Source of the DNA: Pseudomonadota bacterium
GTDB lineage: Bacteria > Pseudomonadota > Gammaproteobacteria > Burkholderiales > Rhodocyclaceae
Assembly (NCBI GenBank): GCA_018262195.1
Contig: JAGTRS010000039.1
Span: 1-51,005 of the forward strand
DNA: 51,005 bases
Reading direction: 5' to 3'
Below, piece by piece: positions 18,471 to 26,991 of the stretch. A program made the position numbers and the translations under genes. A model generated the notes under the pieces. It had not been told where the DNA came from, made no database searches, and worked only from the letters and a program-made list of their open reading frames with translations. Every line of letters starts with the position of its first letter. The stretch's first letter is position 1.

Positions 18471-20378
18471 TTACCTCCACTCTCCGGCCGCAGCCCTCAC
18501 CAACTCTGCGACACGCGATGCCGAGGCGCCATCGAGGCGGAAGAAGGCCTGCTCGACAAAACGCCGCCGTCCCTCCGCCAGCTGGCCTGCCACAGCCGGG
18601 TCGGTACCCAACTGACCAAGGCACGTCTGCAGATCTTCAGCAGTCGTGGCATAGAGACAGGCGTTGGATTCCTGGTAGGCCGCGGTGAATTCGATTCCTG
18701 TCAGATTGCCGAGGATCACCGGCTTATCGAACAGCATGGCCTCGGTGACAGCCGTGGAAAACTGCGATATGACAATCTCGCTATGTACGAGCAGCGAGGC
18801 TAGGTCGCCAGTATACAGCGTTTCAGCGGGCAGCCCCGACTCGGCAATCACCCACCTGATGCTTTCGGGGTTTTCCGAAGGATGCAGTTTGACCATGGGA
18901 ATAGCATCACCTTGCCCCGAGACCAGCCGTAGGCAAATACGGACGTATTCCTCGATGTCCGCTCCGGCAGTCAGGATCGCTATGATACGGCACCCAGCGC
19001 CTTGGTCCTGACTCAACGGTAGAGGCCTAGCTATGGCCGCCGCGCGTATGCGCTCGATTTCGTCATAGCGCCAATTGCCCGTAGTGATCACCGTATCGGC
19101 GGGATAGCGCCCGCTGCTCACCAGGGTCTCCCGCCAATAATCACCCCAGACGCAGGTAATGAGCGGAATAGCAACAGCCTCAGGTTCGACGAGTGGTAAC
19201 GCGCTCACCCGAGCATGCATGTAGTCATAGTGATTGTCGAACACCATGCCATGCTGCAAGCCGAGGGTGGGGATGCCGGCACGCGCGGCCTCGATGATCA
19301 TCGCGCGCTGGGCGGGGCCCGTTTCATAGGTCAGAACGATGGCGGCCGGGGCCTCATCGCGAACCAGGCGCGCCGCCGCGAGGAGGAACTCGCGTGCCTC
19401 GAAGGCGACGTCGAGAAAGATCTCGCGTAGCGTGTCCGCTAGTGCAGGCACTAGACTGACCCCGCAATAGGTCAGATGCCTATTGAACTCAGGATCAGTC
19501 ATCGCAGTGCGCCTGAGGTGGTTCAGCCGCATCCAGTTGGCAAAAAAATAGCCGAGCCCTGATGCACAGAACCCACTGAAGCGCAGCCAGCGAACGGTAC
19601 CGCCGGCGAGATCGCCATCGCGCTGACGCAGGGAGGCGTCGCCAACACCCTGGGTGTCGATGAAGCAGAGGTCCCGGCATCCCGCGGCCGCCAAGGCACG
19701 GGCAATCGGATAGCATTGCTCATCGGCTCCGAGGCCCTCTGGCGTCGGCTTCCAGTGCCGTTCACCGAGGGTCACGAACATCACCGGGCGCTTGCGGCCA
19801 GCCCCAAGCGATACATTATCACTGGCAGCGTTGGCCACAGCACGGCGTTTCCATTGACGAACAACATAAGCGACGCCCCAGCCGCGCAGTTTTCGCTTCA
19901 GCCGCTCGCCCAACCGTAGGGACACCCCGCGCCAAGCAGGTGCAGTACGCTCCACGCGAGCACCCACCTTGGCCGCGAAAGCCACCACCAGGGCATCCCA
20001 GGTCTGCCCATGGACGCCCGCGGCACCATGGAGCACGACCACGTCAGGCACCGTGTCTGCAAACAGAGGCTCGAGCAGTTCGGCGAGCTGGGTCGCGACA
20101 AACAGGCCGGGCCACACATAGGAAGGAGCAAACTGCATCAGGCCGACGCCGCGTTCGGAAAGCGCCTGGGCCACTGGCAGGCCGCCGATCGAGGCGTCGA
20201 GCAGCCGGTCGACCAGTGCGTTGGTCCGCCGGTAGTCGCCATCCGCATCGACCTGGCACCAATCTAGGCATGCTGGGTTCGCATCACCTTCCAGCGCATG
20301 GAACACACGAATCCTCGCCATGACGATAAATTCATGGCGCGACAGGTCGTCGAGGCGAAGATGCAGTCGCTTGGTCAC
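18471..20378 (-). CDS. Large GT-B-like transferase, candidate nonulosonate transferase
   Basis: This 635-residue protein has a short N-terminal domain, then RKRPVMFVTLGERHW, and a C-terminal part with IPTLGLQHGMVFDNHYDYMH, ITCVWGDYWRETLVSSG, MVKLHPSENPESIRW, VISQFSTAVTEAML and FDKPVILGNLTG. This order (GLQHG, then WG, then KxHP, then S/T-x-E-AML) is seen in GT-B enzymes such as CDP-glycerol transferases and capsule polymerising or sialyltransferase-like proteins that use CMP- or CDP-linked donors. The start is GTG at 20378 with GAGG 9 nt upstream; an ATG at 20321 lacks a ribosome site. Being next to the Pse genes and Wzx, it is the best candidate to transfer CMP-pseudaminic acid. That function is inferred. 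Confidence 0.65.
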   Translation of the reverse strand: MTKRLHLRLDDLSRHEFIVMARIRVFHALEGDANPACLDWCQVDADGDYRRTNALVDRLLDASIGGLPVAQALSERGVGLMQFAPSYVWPGLFVATQLAELLEPLFADTVPDVVVLHGAAGVHGQTWDALVVAFAAKVGARVERTAPAWRGVSLRLGERLKRKLRGWGVAYVVRQWKRRAVANAASDNVSLGAGRKRPVMFVTLGERHWKPTPEGLGADEQCYPIARALAAAGCRDLCFIDTQGVGDASLRQRDGDLAGGTVRWLRFSGFCASGLGYFFANWMRLNHLRRTAMTDPEFNRHLTYCGVSLVPALADTLREIFLDVAFEAREFLLAAARLVRDEAPAAIVLTYETGPAQRAMIIEAARAGIPTLGLQHGMVFDNHYDYMHARVSALPLVEPEAVAIPLITCVWGDYWRETLVSSGRYPADTVITTGNWRYDEIERIRAAAIARPLPLSQDQGAGCRIIAILTAGADIEEYVRICLRLVSGQGDAIPMVKLHPSENPESIRWVIAESGLPAETLYTGDLASLLVHSEIVISQFSTAVTEAMLFDKPVILGNLTGIEFTAAYQESNACLYATTAEDLQTCLGQLGTDPAVAGQLAEGRRRFVEQAFFRLDGASASRVAELVRAAAGEWR

Positions 20379-20388
20379 CCGCCTGTCC

Positions 20389-20988
20389 TCAGCTCACCAG
20401 AGTATGGCGAGAAATATCGTCCGGCACCAAGCGGAGTCGCCCTTCGCGCTTATTACGCTCGTAGCGCTCAATGTCGCGGTGCTTCTTCAGGACAGCAGGA
20501 TTTCCGGCAACAATGCCGCATTTCGGCACGTCTCGGGTGACCACGCTACCGGCACCGACGACCGCACCTTCGTGAAGCGTCACCCCAGGCAGGATAACCA
20601 CGTCGGCGCCTATCCAAACGTTGTCGCCGATTACCACTGGCTTGTGAGTTGAGGCATGATCCCAAGGCAGAGCATCACCGTCGTAAATGTGGTTCGAAGT
20701 CAGAATCTGGCAGCCACGGGCGATCGCCACATTGCTGCCGATGCTAACGCCGCCATTGGCCTCGATGAAGACCGGGCCGTGGATGACGACGTTCCAGCCG
20801 ATGGCGATCCTGTCGAGCGGGAAGAGTTCGGCCGGCTCGGAAATGCGCACCCGTTTGCCGATCGATTTGAGGCCACGGCGCAACTTGGCGTTGCGCATGT
20901 GCCAGCTCAGGCGCCGCGGGGCCAGTGTGACGGAGCGAAGGAGAAAGTCAACGCCGACCAGCAGGCGATCCATCAATCTGTTCGACAT
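20389..20988 (-). CDS. Hexapeptide-repeat (LbH) O-acyltransferase
   Basis: From the ATG at 20988 (MSNRLMDRLLVGVDFL) the protein is 199 residues. It carries left-handed beta-helix repeats such as IGSNVAIARGC, IGDNVWIGADVVILPG and VTLHEGAVVGAGSVVTRDV, ending in GIVAGNPAVLKK, the signature of maltose/galactoside acetyltransferase-like enzymes. The His in SNHIYDG is in the usual catalytic place. It probably O-acetylates a sugar of the unit, possibly the pseudaminic acid. It is not of the GNAT-type PseH family, so it is not an obvious replacement for PseH. Neighbours are pseI (17 bp upstream) and the large transferase (10 bp downstream). Confidence 0.85.
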   Translation of the reverse strand: MSNRLMDRLLVGVDFLLRSVTLAPRRLSWHMRNAKLRRGLKSIGKRVRISEPAELFPLDRIAIGWNVVIHGPVFIEANGGVSIGSNVAIARGCQILTSNHIYDGDALPWDHASTHKPVVIGDNVWIGADVVILPGVTLHEGAVVGAGSVVTRDVPKCGIVAGNPAVLKKHRDIERYERNKREGRLRLVPDDISRHTLVS

Positions 20989-21005
20989 GGTCGTATGCCC
21001 GCGGG

Positions 21006-22055
21006 TCAGATCAGGTCCCAGGACACAGGTGTGCCACGGGCAACCGCTCGGCGCACCTGCCGTCCCATAACCAAGGGCAGCCATTTCGGCGCAAGACCGA
21101 AACCCGGACGGATAGCCCGCACGTTCTCGGCGCTAAGAACGTCACCGGGGACGAGGTCTTTGATCACATAGAGGGAGCGGCGGAAGACCATCGACTTGCC
21201 CTCCTCGCCCGACACCCCGTAGCGAACCTCGCCCATAGCCTGCCAGGCCCTCTCGCTCTCGGTAACCAATGTTCGCAGCTCGTCCGGCTCCATCGAGAAA
21301 GCTGAATCGACACCGCCGTCTGCACGGCTCAGTGTGAAGTGCTTTTCGATCACGCTGGCGCCCATTGCCACCGCGGCAACAGCCGCCCCGCAGCCCATGG
21401 TGTGGTCGGAAAGGCCGACCTCGCAGCCGAACATCTCCCGCAGGTGGGGGATCGTGCGCACATTCGTGTTCGCAGCCGACGCCGGATAGGTGCTGGTACA
21501 CTTGAGCAAGACTAGGTCCCTGCATCCCGCCTCTCGGGCGGCGCGCACGGTTTCGTCGAGCTCGGCGAGCGATGCCATCCCGGTCGAGATAATGATTGGC
21601 TTGCCGGTGGCAGCTACCTTGCGGATCAGTGGCAGGTCGGTATTCTCGAACGAGGCAATCTTGTACACCCCAACATCCAGGGTCTCAAGGAAATCCACTG
21701 CTGTCTCGTCGAATGGTGTCGAAAAGGGGATCATGCCGAGATCACGGGCTCGACGAAACAGCGGTTCGTGCCATTCCCAAGCCGTATGGGCCTGCTGGTA
21801 GAGCTCATAGAGCGAACTACCGGCCCACAGGCTGTTCGGATCAGAGATGAAGAACTCTCGCTCGCGCAAGTCAATCGTCATCGTATCGGCGGTATAGGTC
21901 TGTAGTTTGATGGCATGTGCGCCGGCGGCGGCGGCCGCATCAACGATGGCCAGCGCTCGTTCGAGCGACTGGTTGTGATTGCCAGACATTTCGGCGATTA
22001 CGAAAGGCGGTGCATCCCGCCCAATTCTGCATCCGTCGATCATCAGTTCATTCAT
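21006..22055 (-). CDS. pseI: Pseudaminic acid synthase
   Basis: This 349-residue NeuB-family enzyme condenses a 2,4-diamino-2,4,6-trideoxy-L-altrose derivative with phosphoenolpyruvate. Visible are PPFVIAEMSGNHNQSLERAL, KLQTYTADTMT, the PseI-typical MIPFSTPFDETAVDFLE, KIASFENTDLPLI, ISTGMASLAELDE, LSDHTMG and a C-terminal SAF domain (SLYVIKDLVPGDVLSAENV). The start at 22055 has GGAG 9 nt upstream and overlaps the formyltransferase stop by 8 nt; an ATG at 22070 also reads in but is poorly spaced. TFDETAVDFL-type residues favour PseI over NeuB or LegI. Confidence 0.92.
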   Translation of the reverse strand: MNELMIDGCRIGRDAPPFVIAEMSGNHNQSLERALAIVDAAAAAGAHAIKLQTYTADTMTIDLREREFFISDPNSLWAGSSLYELYQQAHTAWEWHEPLFRRARDLGMIPFSTPFDETAVDFLETLDVGVYKIASFENTDLPLIRKVAATGKPIIISTGMASLAELDETVRAAREAGCRDLVLLKCTSTYPASAANTNVRTIPHLREMFGCEVGLSDHTMGCGAAVAAVAMGASVIEKHFTLSRADGGVDSAFSMEPDELRTLVTESERAWQAMGEVRYGVSGEEGKSMVFRRSLYVIKDLVPGDVLSAENVRAIRPGFGLAPKWLPLVMGRQVRRAVARGTPVSWDLI

Positions 22056-22713
22056 TAGCGGATTCTCCATCCTCGAGGGGCTCCATCGGCGTCATGCGGA
22101 AGGCGTATTTGCGGCCGCGGTATTCTACGAATGCGGGATAGCGATCGGCGTCCGCCACGCGCAGCAAGTCGAATTGCGCGGCGATCGTCTGCATGGGGTC
22201 AAGCCGGCTGTCCTCAGCGGTACGTCGCCGCAGGTAGCTGGCACGGGATTCATCCTGGACGTCCGGGACAGCCGAATCGATGTTAACCATGGCCCAATCC
22301 ATCAGCTGTAATTCAGCGTCAAACAGCTTGTCATTGATTTCAGCGCAGACCTCGGTACCGCGCAGCGGAATGCGCAGCTTGCGGAAAATCCGCCCCGAAT
22401 CGACACCATCGGCAGCCTCAAGCAGGCTGACGGTAAGCGCTCCATCACCGCGCAGCACGGCCCAGACGTGTGGCGACCAGCCACGGTCGGCAGGCAGGTC
22501 CGCTGCATGCATGACAAGCACATGACGGTAGCACCGCCGGGTGTCCTCGCGGATAATCTCGTGGCATGACACGAGGAACAGCAGGTCGCCGCCCTTAGCC
22601 TCGGCCGCGCGCTGGACGATGGCGACCCGGTGGCCATTCCATCGACTAGCCCATGCCTGTAGGCGCGGGGAAACCGGGTGACCCGGGTCAGAACATAGTA
22701 TTGTGATGTTCAT
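22048..22713 (-). CDS. Formyltransferase-family protein in the Pse pathway
   Basis: This 221-residue protein from ATG 22713 (MNITILCSDPGHP) has the folate-dependent formyltransferase core: a catalytic His at H69 in MHAADLPADRGWSPHVWAVL, and D105 in EAADGVDSG. This matches the HxSLLPxxRGxxPxxWA and DxG pattern of methionyl-tRNA and sugar N-formyltransferases. The Asn normally two residues before the His is Val here (V67). It overlaps pseG by 26 nt and pseI by 8 nt and takes the slot where PseH, which acetylates the C4 amine of the UDP-sugar, is expected. It probably formylates that amine with N10-formyl-tetrahydrofolate, giving a 7-N-formyl pseudaminic acid. The substrate is inferred from context. 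Confidence 0.75.
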   Translation of the reverse strand: MNITILCSDPGHPVSPRLQAWASRWNGHRVAIVQRAAEAKGGDLLFLVSCHEIIREDTRRCYRHVLVMHAADLPADRGWSPHVWAVLRGDGALTVSLLEAADGVDSGRIFRKLRIPLRGTEVCAEINDKLFDAELQLMDWAMVNIDSAVPDVQDESRASYLRRRTAEDSRLDPMQTIAAQFDLLRVADADRYPAFVEYRGRKYAFRMTPMEPLEDGESANE

Positions 22714-23806
22714 GTTCAACCATTCGTTGTGCGACGCGAGCCGCACCATGCCCGTCGCATATAGCAGAAGCGATCCCAGCCATCTCGCGGAGCCGTTGCC
22801 GCGACGACCAGAGGGCGTCGATCTCGGCGACCAGGCGATTCCTGTCCAAGCCCCCTGCATGTCCGAGGTACACATGTGCGCCGGCCTCGGCCACCGCGCG
22901 ACCAATCGGCTCCTGGTTGCCCGCCTGGGCGATCGTAATGGATGGCAATGCGCAGGCGCAGCGTTCCCAGCTCGACACGCCGGGCGAACCGATGGCCAGA
23001 CAGGCGCCCTTCATCAGTGCAGCGACGTCCCACGCAGGCGCATGCAGGCGGGCGCCGTGGAGATGCGCGATGGCCTCACGCAGGGCATCCAGATGCGGAT
23101 ATAGCGGACCTGCGACAAAATCGACCGGCTCCCGCCAATCCATCGAGATCAGGGTTTCCGCGACCGCCGCGGTCAGGTTGGACATATCAGCACCACCGAA
23201 CATGACAAGCAGGCGGCGCCCTGCACCATCCTCGCCCGGGGGGCACGAAGGTGCCTCGTCCAGCGAGAACTCATCGCGCAGGAGCGCGAAGCGGGGACCA
23301 AGCAGGCGCTCGCATGACTTGGACAGCAGGCCATCATAGCGGCTGACGGCGTCCGGCATCAGGTTCTGATCGAGTAGCAGTGTGCAGTCATGACGCCTGT
23401 CGGCGAGGTCGTCGATCGCCAGTACATGCCGCGCATAGCGCGCCATGGCTGCTTCCCAACGATGGTCAAGAGCATAGTGGTCGACCACCAGCCAGTCAGC
23501 CGGAGCAACTTCGCCAAGGGCTTGCGCACAGAGGGCCGCATCGGCGGCGCAACCACCGGGCAACCAATGTGAGTGTGTCAGGCCGTCGCCAGCGTCAGCG
23601 CGCAGGGCATCGGCACCAGGCAGAGGGATGAATGTGCAACCCTCGTCACGGATCCTCGCCACGAGCGCATCGAGGCCTCGGGCCCTTGCAAGGAAGGCGC
23701 ATTCGGCGCCGTGCGCTCTAAGTGCCCTGACCAGGGCCAGGCAGCGCATCAGGTGGCCCGAGCCGATCTCGGTATTGGCATCCGCCCGGAACAGAACCCG
23801 CATCAT
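22688..23806 (-). CDS. pseG: UDP-2,4-diacetamido-trideoxy-altropyranose hydrolase
   Basis: This 372-residue GT-B-like hydrolase removes UDP from the PseH product (or its analogue) in pseudaminic acid synthesis. The N-terminus MMRVLFRADANTEIGSGHLMRCLAL contains the Gly-rich loop with the catalytic GxGHxxRC motif. Further family features are LVVDHYALDHRWE, LAIDDLADRRHDCTLLLDQN and the C-terminal ACLAIGSPGVSSWERCAC. It starts 7 bp after the hisF-like gene and overlaps the formyltransferase by 26 nt. With pseI, pseF, pseC and pseB nearby the assignment is firm. Confidence 0.92.
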   Translation of the reverse strand: MMRVLFRADANTEIGSGHLMRCLALVRALRAHGAECAFLARARGLDALVARIRDEGCTFIPLPGADALRADAGDGLTHSHWLPGGCAADAALCAQALGEVAPADWLVVDHYALDHRWEAAMARYARHVLAIDDLADRRHDCTLLLDQNLMPDAVSRYDGLLSKSCERLLGPRFALLRDEFSLDEAPSCPPGEDGAGRRLLVMFGGADMSNLTAAVAETLISMDWREPVDFVAGPLYPHLDALREAIAHLHGARLHAPAWDVAALMKGACLAIGSPGVSSWERCACALPSITIAQAGNQEPIGRAVAEAGAHVYLGHAGGLDRNRLVAEIDALWSSRQRLREMAGIASAICDGHGAARVAQRMVEHEHHNTMF

Positions 23807-23813
23807 GTGTTCG

Positions 23814-24587
23814 TCAAATGCCGGCGAAGCCCGAGCGAACGGGGACGCCGACGGTGGCTAACGCTTTTTTCGCCTCGGCTGGGGTCTGCTCGGTAAAATG
23901 GAACATGCTGGCGGCTGCCACTGCGGAAGCACCTGCCTGTAGAACAGCCTTGCACATGTCCTCGTAGCAGCCGGCGCCACCCGAGGCGATCACCGGGATA
24001 TTGACCGCACGCACTACCGATTCGATCAAACCGAGGTCATAGCCTTGCAAAGTGCCATCGCGGTCGATTGAGGTGATCAGTATCTCGCCCGCGCCACGGT
24101 CAGCGAGTTCTCTCGCCCACTCCACCGGAGTTTTCCCGGTCGGCCGGGTGCCGGCATGACTGAAGCATTCGTAACTACCGTCACCCATCACCTTCGCGTC
24201 GATACTGGCGACCACACACTGCGAACCGAAGCGCCCGGCGGTCTCTCCCACTAGCCCGGGATCAGCATAGAGAGCGGAGTTCAGCGCGATCTTGTCGGCA
24301 CCGGTACGCAGCATCTGCTGAATCTGGCGCAGGTTGGTGAAGCCTCCACCAACAGTGAAGGGCACGAAGCACTCGTCGGCGAAGTCATGCACCGAGTCGC
24401 AATCGGGTTCGGCCTGCTCACGGGAGGCGGTGATGTCGACCAGGATCAACTCGTCCACATCGCGCCGGTTGTACACCTTGATCGCAGGCAGCACGGGGCC
24501 GACGCGGCGCCAGCTATCGAAGCCAACACCCTTGACCAGGCCGAAGTTCTTCCACAACAGGGTCGGGATGACACGCACCTTCAGCAT
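23814..24587 (-). CDS. HisF-like partner of the sugar amidotransferase
   Basis: This 257-residue TIM-barrel protein is close to imidazole glycerol phosphate synthase HisF: VRVIPTLLWKNFGLVKG, VPFTVGGGFTNL, DKIALNSALYAD, VASIDAKVMGDGSYECFSHA, GAGEILITSIDRDGTLQGYD and IPVIASGGAG. The first catalytic Asp of true HisF (in IPCLDV) is Leu here (IPTLLW), while the second (ASIDAK) is kept. That loss fits the HisF2/WbuZ/WbpH-type group, which passes ammonia to a WbpG/PseA amidotransferase rather than closing the imidazole ring. It follows the hisH-like gene with a 7-nt overlap. It is therefore a glycan gene, not histidine biosynthesis. Confidence 0.85.
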   Translation of the reverse strand: MLKVRVIPTLLWKNFGLVKGVGFDSWRRVGPVLPAIKVYNRRDVDELILVDITASREQAEPDCDSVHDFADECFVPFTVGGGFTNLRQIQQMLRTGADKIALNSALYADPGLVGETAGRFGSQCVVASIDAKVMGDGSYECFSHAGTRPTGKTPVEWARELADRGAGEILITSIDRDGTLQGYDLGLIESVVRAVNIPVIASGGAGCYEDMCKAVLQAGASAVAAASMFHFTEQTPAEAKKALATVGVPVRSGFAGI

Positions 24588-25213
24588 GGCGAAATCTCAA
24601 GAAAATTGCGCAGGACGCTGAAACCTGCACGAGAGCTTTTTTCCGGATGAAACTGGGTACCCATCACGTTTCCCCGACCGATCGCCGCTGCGAAACGGAC
24701 GCCATAATCGCAGGTAGCGAAAACGTCGGCCGGTTCCTCGGCCTGAAAAGCGTAGCTGTGCACGAAATAGAAGTCGGTCCCGTCCGGGATGCCTGCGAAG
24801 AGCGCCGTATCCGTAGCGGGTTCGATGGCGTTCCAGCCAACATGGGGTATGCGCATGGCACACCCCAGCCGGTCAAGGCGTACCACCTTGCCGCGGACCA
24901 AACCCAGCCCTTGGCTGAAACCGCCGACCAACCCCTCGTCACCATGATCGGCCAGCAACTGCATGCCCAGGCAGATGCCGAGCAGCGGCTTGCCCTTGTC
25001 CACAACCTGCTCGCGGATCGCCGCAATCCAGCCGCTGTCACGCAGCGAGGCCATGCCATCGGCAAAACTGCCGACACCCGGCAGCACCAGCCGGTCGGCG
25101 GAAGCTGCCTGTTCCGGCCTAGAAACGATTACTGCTTTTGCATCCAATTCGTCCAGAGCGCGGCGCACCGATCCCAGGTTGCCCATGCCGTAATCGATGA
25201 TGGCGACTTTCAT
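24581..25213 (-). CDS. HisH-like glutaminase partner of the sugar amidotransferase
   Basis: This 210-residue class I glutamine amidotransferase has the full triad: Cys in LGICLGMQLLADHGDEG, and His and Glu in MGTQFHPEKSS. The N-terminus MKVAIIDYGMGNLGSVRRAL is typical of HisH. It should hydrolyse glutamine and send ammonia through the HisF-like subunit to the WbpG/PseA enzyme. Its ATG overlaps the wbpG stop as ATGA, and its own end overlaps hisF by 7 nt. The three genes form the set known in Pseudomonas O5-type and Campylobacter/Legionella glycan loci for turning an acetamido into an acetamidino group. Confidence 0.86.
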   Translation of the reverse strand: MKVAIIDYGMGNLGSVRRALDELDAKAVIVSRPEQAASADRLVLPGVGSFADGMASLRDSGWIAAIREQVVDKGKPLLGICLGMQLLADHGDEGLVGGFSQGLGLVRGKVVRLDRLGCAMRIPHVGWNAIEPATDTALFAGIPDGTDFYFVHSYAFQAEEPADVFATCDYGVRFAAAIGRGNVMGTQFHPEKSSRAGFSVLRNFLEISPC

Positions 25214-26361
25214 TCGTTGTCGTAGTTGATCTTGGTCAGATTGCCGAAGCGATCCTTGATCAGCTTCCCTTCGCCATCGCGCTTGAAGATCTTCTTGTTG
25301 GTAAATTTGTCGCAGATCCTGATGAACTCGTCGACCGTCATGTCGAGCGGTGCCAGGATATCCTCCAACGACTTACCCAGGTAATCCCACGGGAAGCGGC
25401 CATCGAGACGTCTGACCGCATCCATCCCGTCCTCGCGGGTCAACCTGCCGCGGCGCACATGAAGGCAGGCGAGGTCCGTCGCTCGGCCGAAGCCAAACTT
25501 TAGAAACTTGAAGTAGTCATGGATGCCAGTGTGATGATTGTCCAGATTCTCATAGTTGACCATCGAGCCTTCGACGGTCTTGTGGTAGGTGGTAAAGCCA
25601 TGGGCCTGGGCGATCAGCGCATTGGATAGGCCATCCCAAGGCAGATAGTGACCCAAGAACAGGCCAGTCACGCCAACCCGCTGCAATTCCTCGTCGGAGG
25701 GATAGGTGTAGGGGATCAGGTTGCGTTGTTCGATACCGTCGCCTCCGACCAGGTCGGAGACGCGCATGCCGAGCAGGCCGCCGAACTCCTCCAGCCAGCG
25801 CCGGTTGAGGATATTGTTGTCTGCTGCTGCCGCCGGGCCGCCATATTCGTTCTGCGAATTCTCGCCCCAAATGATCAGGGGGACGTTGAACTGCACGGCA
25901 GCGCGCACCGGGATCGTAAAGATGCCGACGTGCTCAGGCCACGAGATGTCGCCAACCTCGGTTAGGCCGATCCGGTTGAGCTTGGCCCGCACCAGCGGAT
26001 TGGGCGACATCTCGACGTAATCGACTCCGAGGTGCTTGAGATTCTCTATGTTCTTGCGGCCAATGTCGGACAGGTCACAGGTAGTTGAGGTCACGCAGAG
26101 CGGATTGAGGCCCAACTGTAGCATCCGCACCACTTGGTAGGTGCTGTCCTTGCCACCGGAGACCGGCACGATACAGTCCCAGTTGCTGCCATCATGGCGA
26201 CGATAGCGCTCAAGTATCTTGAGGAGTTCCTGCCTGCGCGCATCCCAGTCAACTTCCTTGCGCTGCTCGTAGCTACGACAGGCATTACAGACCCCTTCAT
26301 CATCGAGATGGAGATCTGGCTTCGTATCGGGCATCACACATCGAATACAGTATCTGAGCAT
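25210..26361 (-). CDS. N-acetyl sugar amidotransferase (WbpG/PseA family)
   Basis: This 383-residue enzyme starts MLRYCIRCVMPDTKPDLHL with a Cys-x2-Cys pair followed by CNAC, a probable zinc site. It then has the ATP-pyrophosphatase loop VPVSGGKDSTYQV, CVTSTTCDLSD, and IIWGENSQNEYGGP. This is the WbpG/PseA/LegM-type family that adenylates the amide of an N-acyl sugar and replaces oxygen with ammonia, giving an amidine. The ATG at 26361 follows GAGG, whereas a TTG 18 nt upstream would overlap the previous gene. HisH and HisF subunits follow directly. The likely substrate is the N-acyl group of pseudaminic acid. Confidence 0.87.
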   Translation of the reverse strand: MLRYCIRCVMPDTKPDLHLDDEGVCNACRSYEQRKEVDWDARRQELLKILERYRRHDGSNWDCIVPVSGGKDSTYQVVRMLQLGLNPLCVTSTTCDLSDIGRKNIENLKHLGVDYVEMSPNPLVRAKLNRIGLTEVGDISWPEHVGIFTIPVRAAVQFNVPLIIWGENSQNEYGGPAAAADNNILNRRWLEEFGGLLGMRVSDLVGGDGIEQRNLIPYTYPSDEELQRVGVTGLFLGHYLPWDGLSNALIAQAHGFTTYHKTVEGSMVNYENLDNHHTGIHDYFKFLKFGFGRATDLACLHVRRGRLTREDGMDAVRRLDGRFPWDYLGKSLEDILAPLDMTVDEFIRICDKFTNKKIFKRDGEGKLIKDRFGNLTKINYDNE

Positions 26362-26362
26362 T

Positions 26363-26986
26363 TCAGCCTCGCTTTTCAATCAGGAACCAGGTGATATCGT
26401 CTTGCGGGAAAGCTGGATCACGCCGATAAGCAAACCCGTAGTCGACCAACTGCAGATCGGCATGTCGATCCAGTAGTTCCCCGCAGAAATCCCGCTTGAA
26501 CAAACGGTCAGTATGGCCACGATAATTAATTGCCACGGGCGAGGGGTTGTAATATTCACAGAGTAGGATATACCTGCTACTGGAGCGATACAGTGCGTCG
26601 TAGACTTTGACCAACCATTCGGGATTGATGTGAATCAACACGCCCTTGATTAGAGTCAGTTCCCATTGCCTGTCGGGCGAAAAATCCAGAATGGACTGCT
26701 GATATATATTCGCTGCGGGCAGGACTTCTGCCAGTTTTTCTGCAGCTTGGGGATTGATTTCGATAGCATGACCATCAAGTTCGGGGTAGAGAATACGTAG
26801 CGCGCGCATGTTCATCCCGATGTTTGCGCCAAACTCTATGCAATTATTTATTCTCCCCGCCCGCGCCAAAGCACGGGAAAAAAAATTCAAGTTGGACGCC
26901 AGCAATGCATCGCCGATATTACGATTGATGTATTCAGTGCCAAACTCGCCGGCCCAAAAGGCCTCCTGATCTGTTTTAAAAGTCAT
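26363..26986 (-). CDS. Pseudaminic acid biosynthesis-associated methylase
   Basis: This 207-residue protein begins MTFKTDQEAFWAGEFGTEYI and has CIEFGANIGMNMRAL as SAM-binding motif, GHAIEINPQAAEKL, and ELTLIKGVLIHINPEWL. The FWAGEFGxxY start and GVLIHINP are the marks of the methylase family that travels with Pse operons. It may N- or O-methylate the pseudaminic acid or its amidino group. The ATG at 26986 is chosen; a GTG at 26995 would overlap the pseF stop by 4 nt and is also possible. The following wbpG gene starts 2 nt before its stop. The region is visibly richer in A/T than the cluster average. Confidence 0.85.
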   Translation of the reverse strand: MTFKTDQEAFWAGEFGTEYINRNIGDALLASNLNFFSRALARAGRINNCIEFGANIGMNMRALRILYPELDGHAIEINPQAAEKLAEVLPAANIYQQSILDFSPDRQWELTLIKGVLIHINPEWLVKVYDALYRSSSRYILLCEYYNPSPVAINYRGHTDRLFKRDFCGELLDRHADLQLVDYGFAYRRDPAFPQDDITWFLIEKRG

Positions 26987-26991
26987 GGTCT

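Noticed and set aside
22048..22713. Housekeeping methionyl-tRNA formyltransferase (Fmt)
   Set aside because: At 221 residues it lacks the C-terminal tRNA-binding domain, the Asn of the triad is missing, and def/fmt neighbours are absent.
23814..25213. hisH and hisF as histidine biosynthesis genes
   Set aside because: They sit in the Pse operon next to WbpG/PseA, and the HisF-like protein has lost the first catalytic Asp. hisA, hisI and other his genes are absent.
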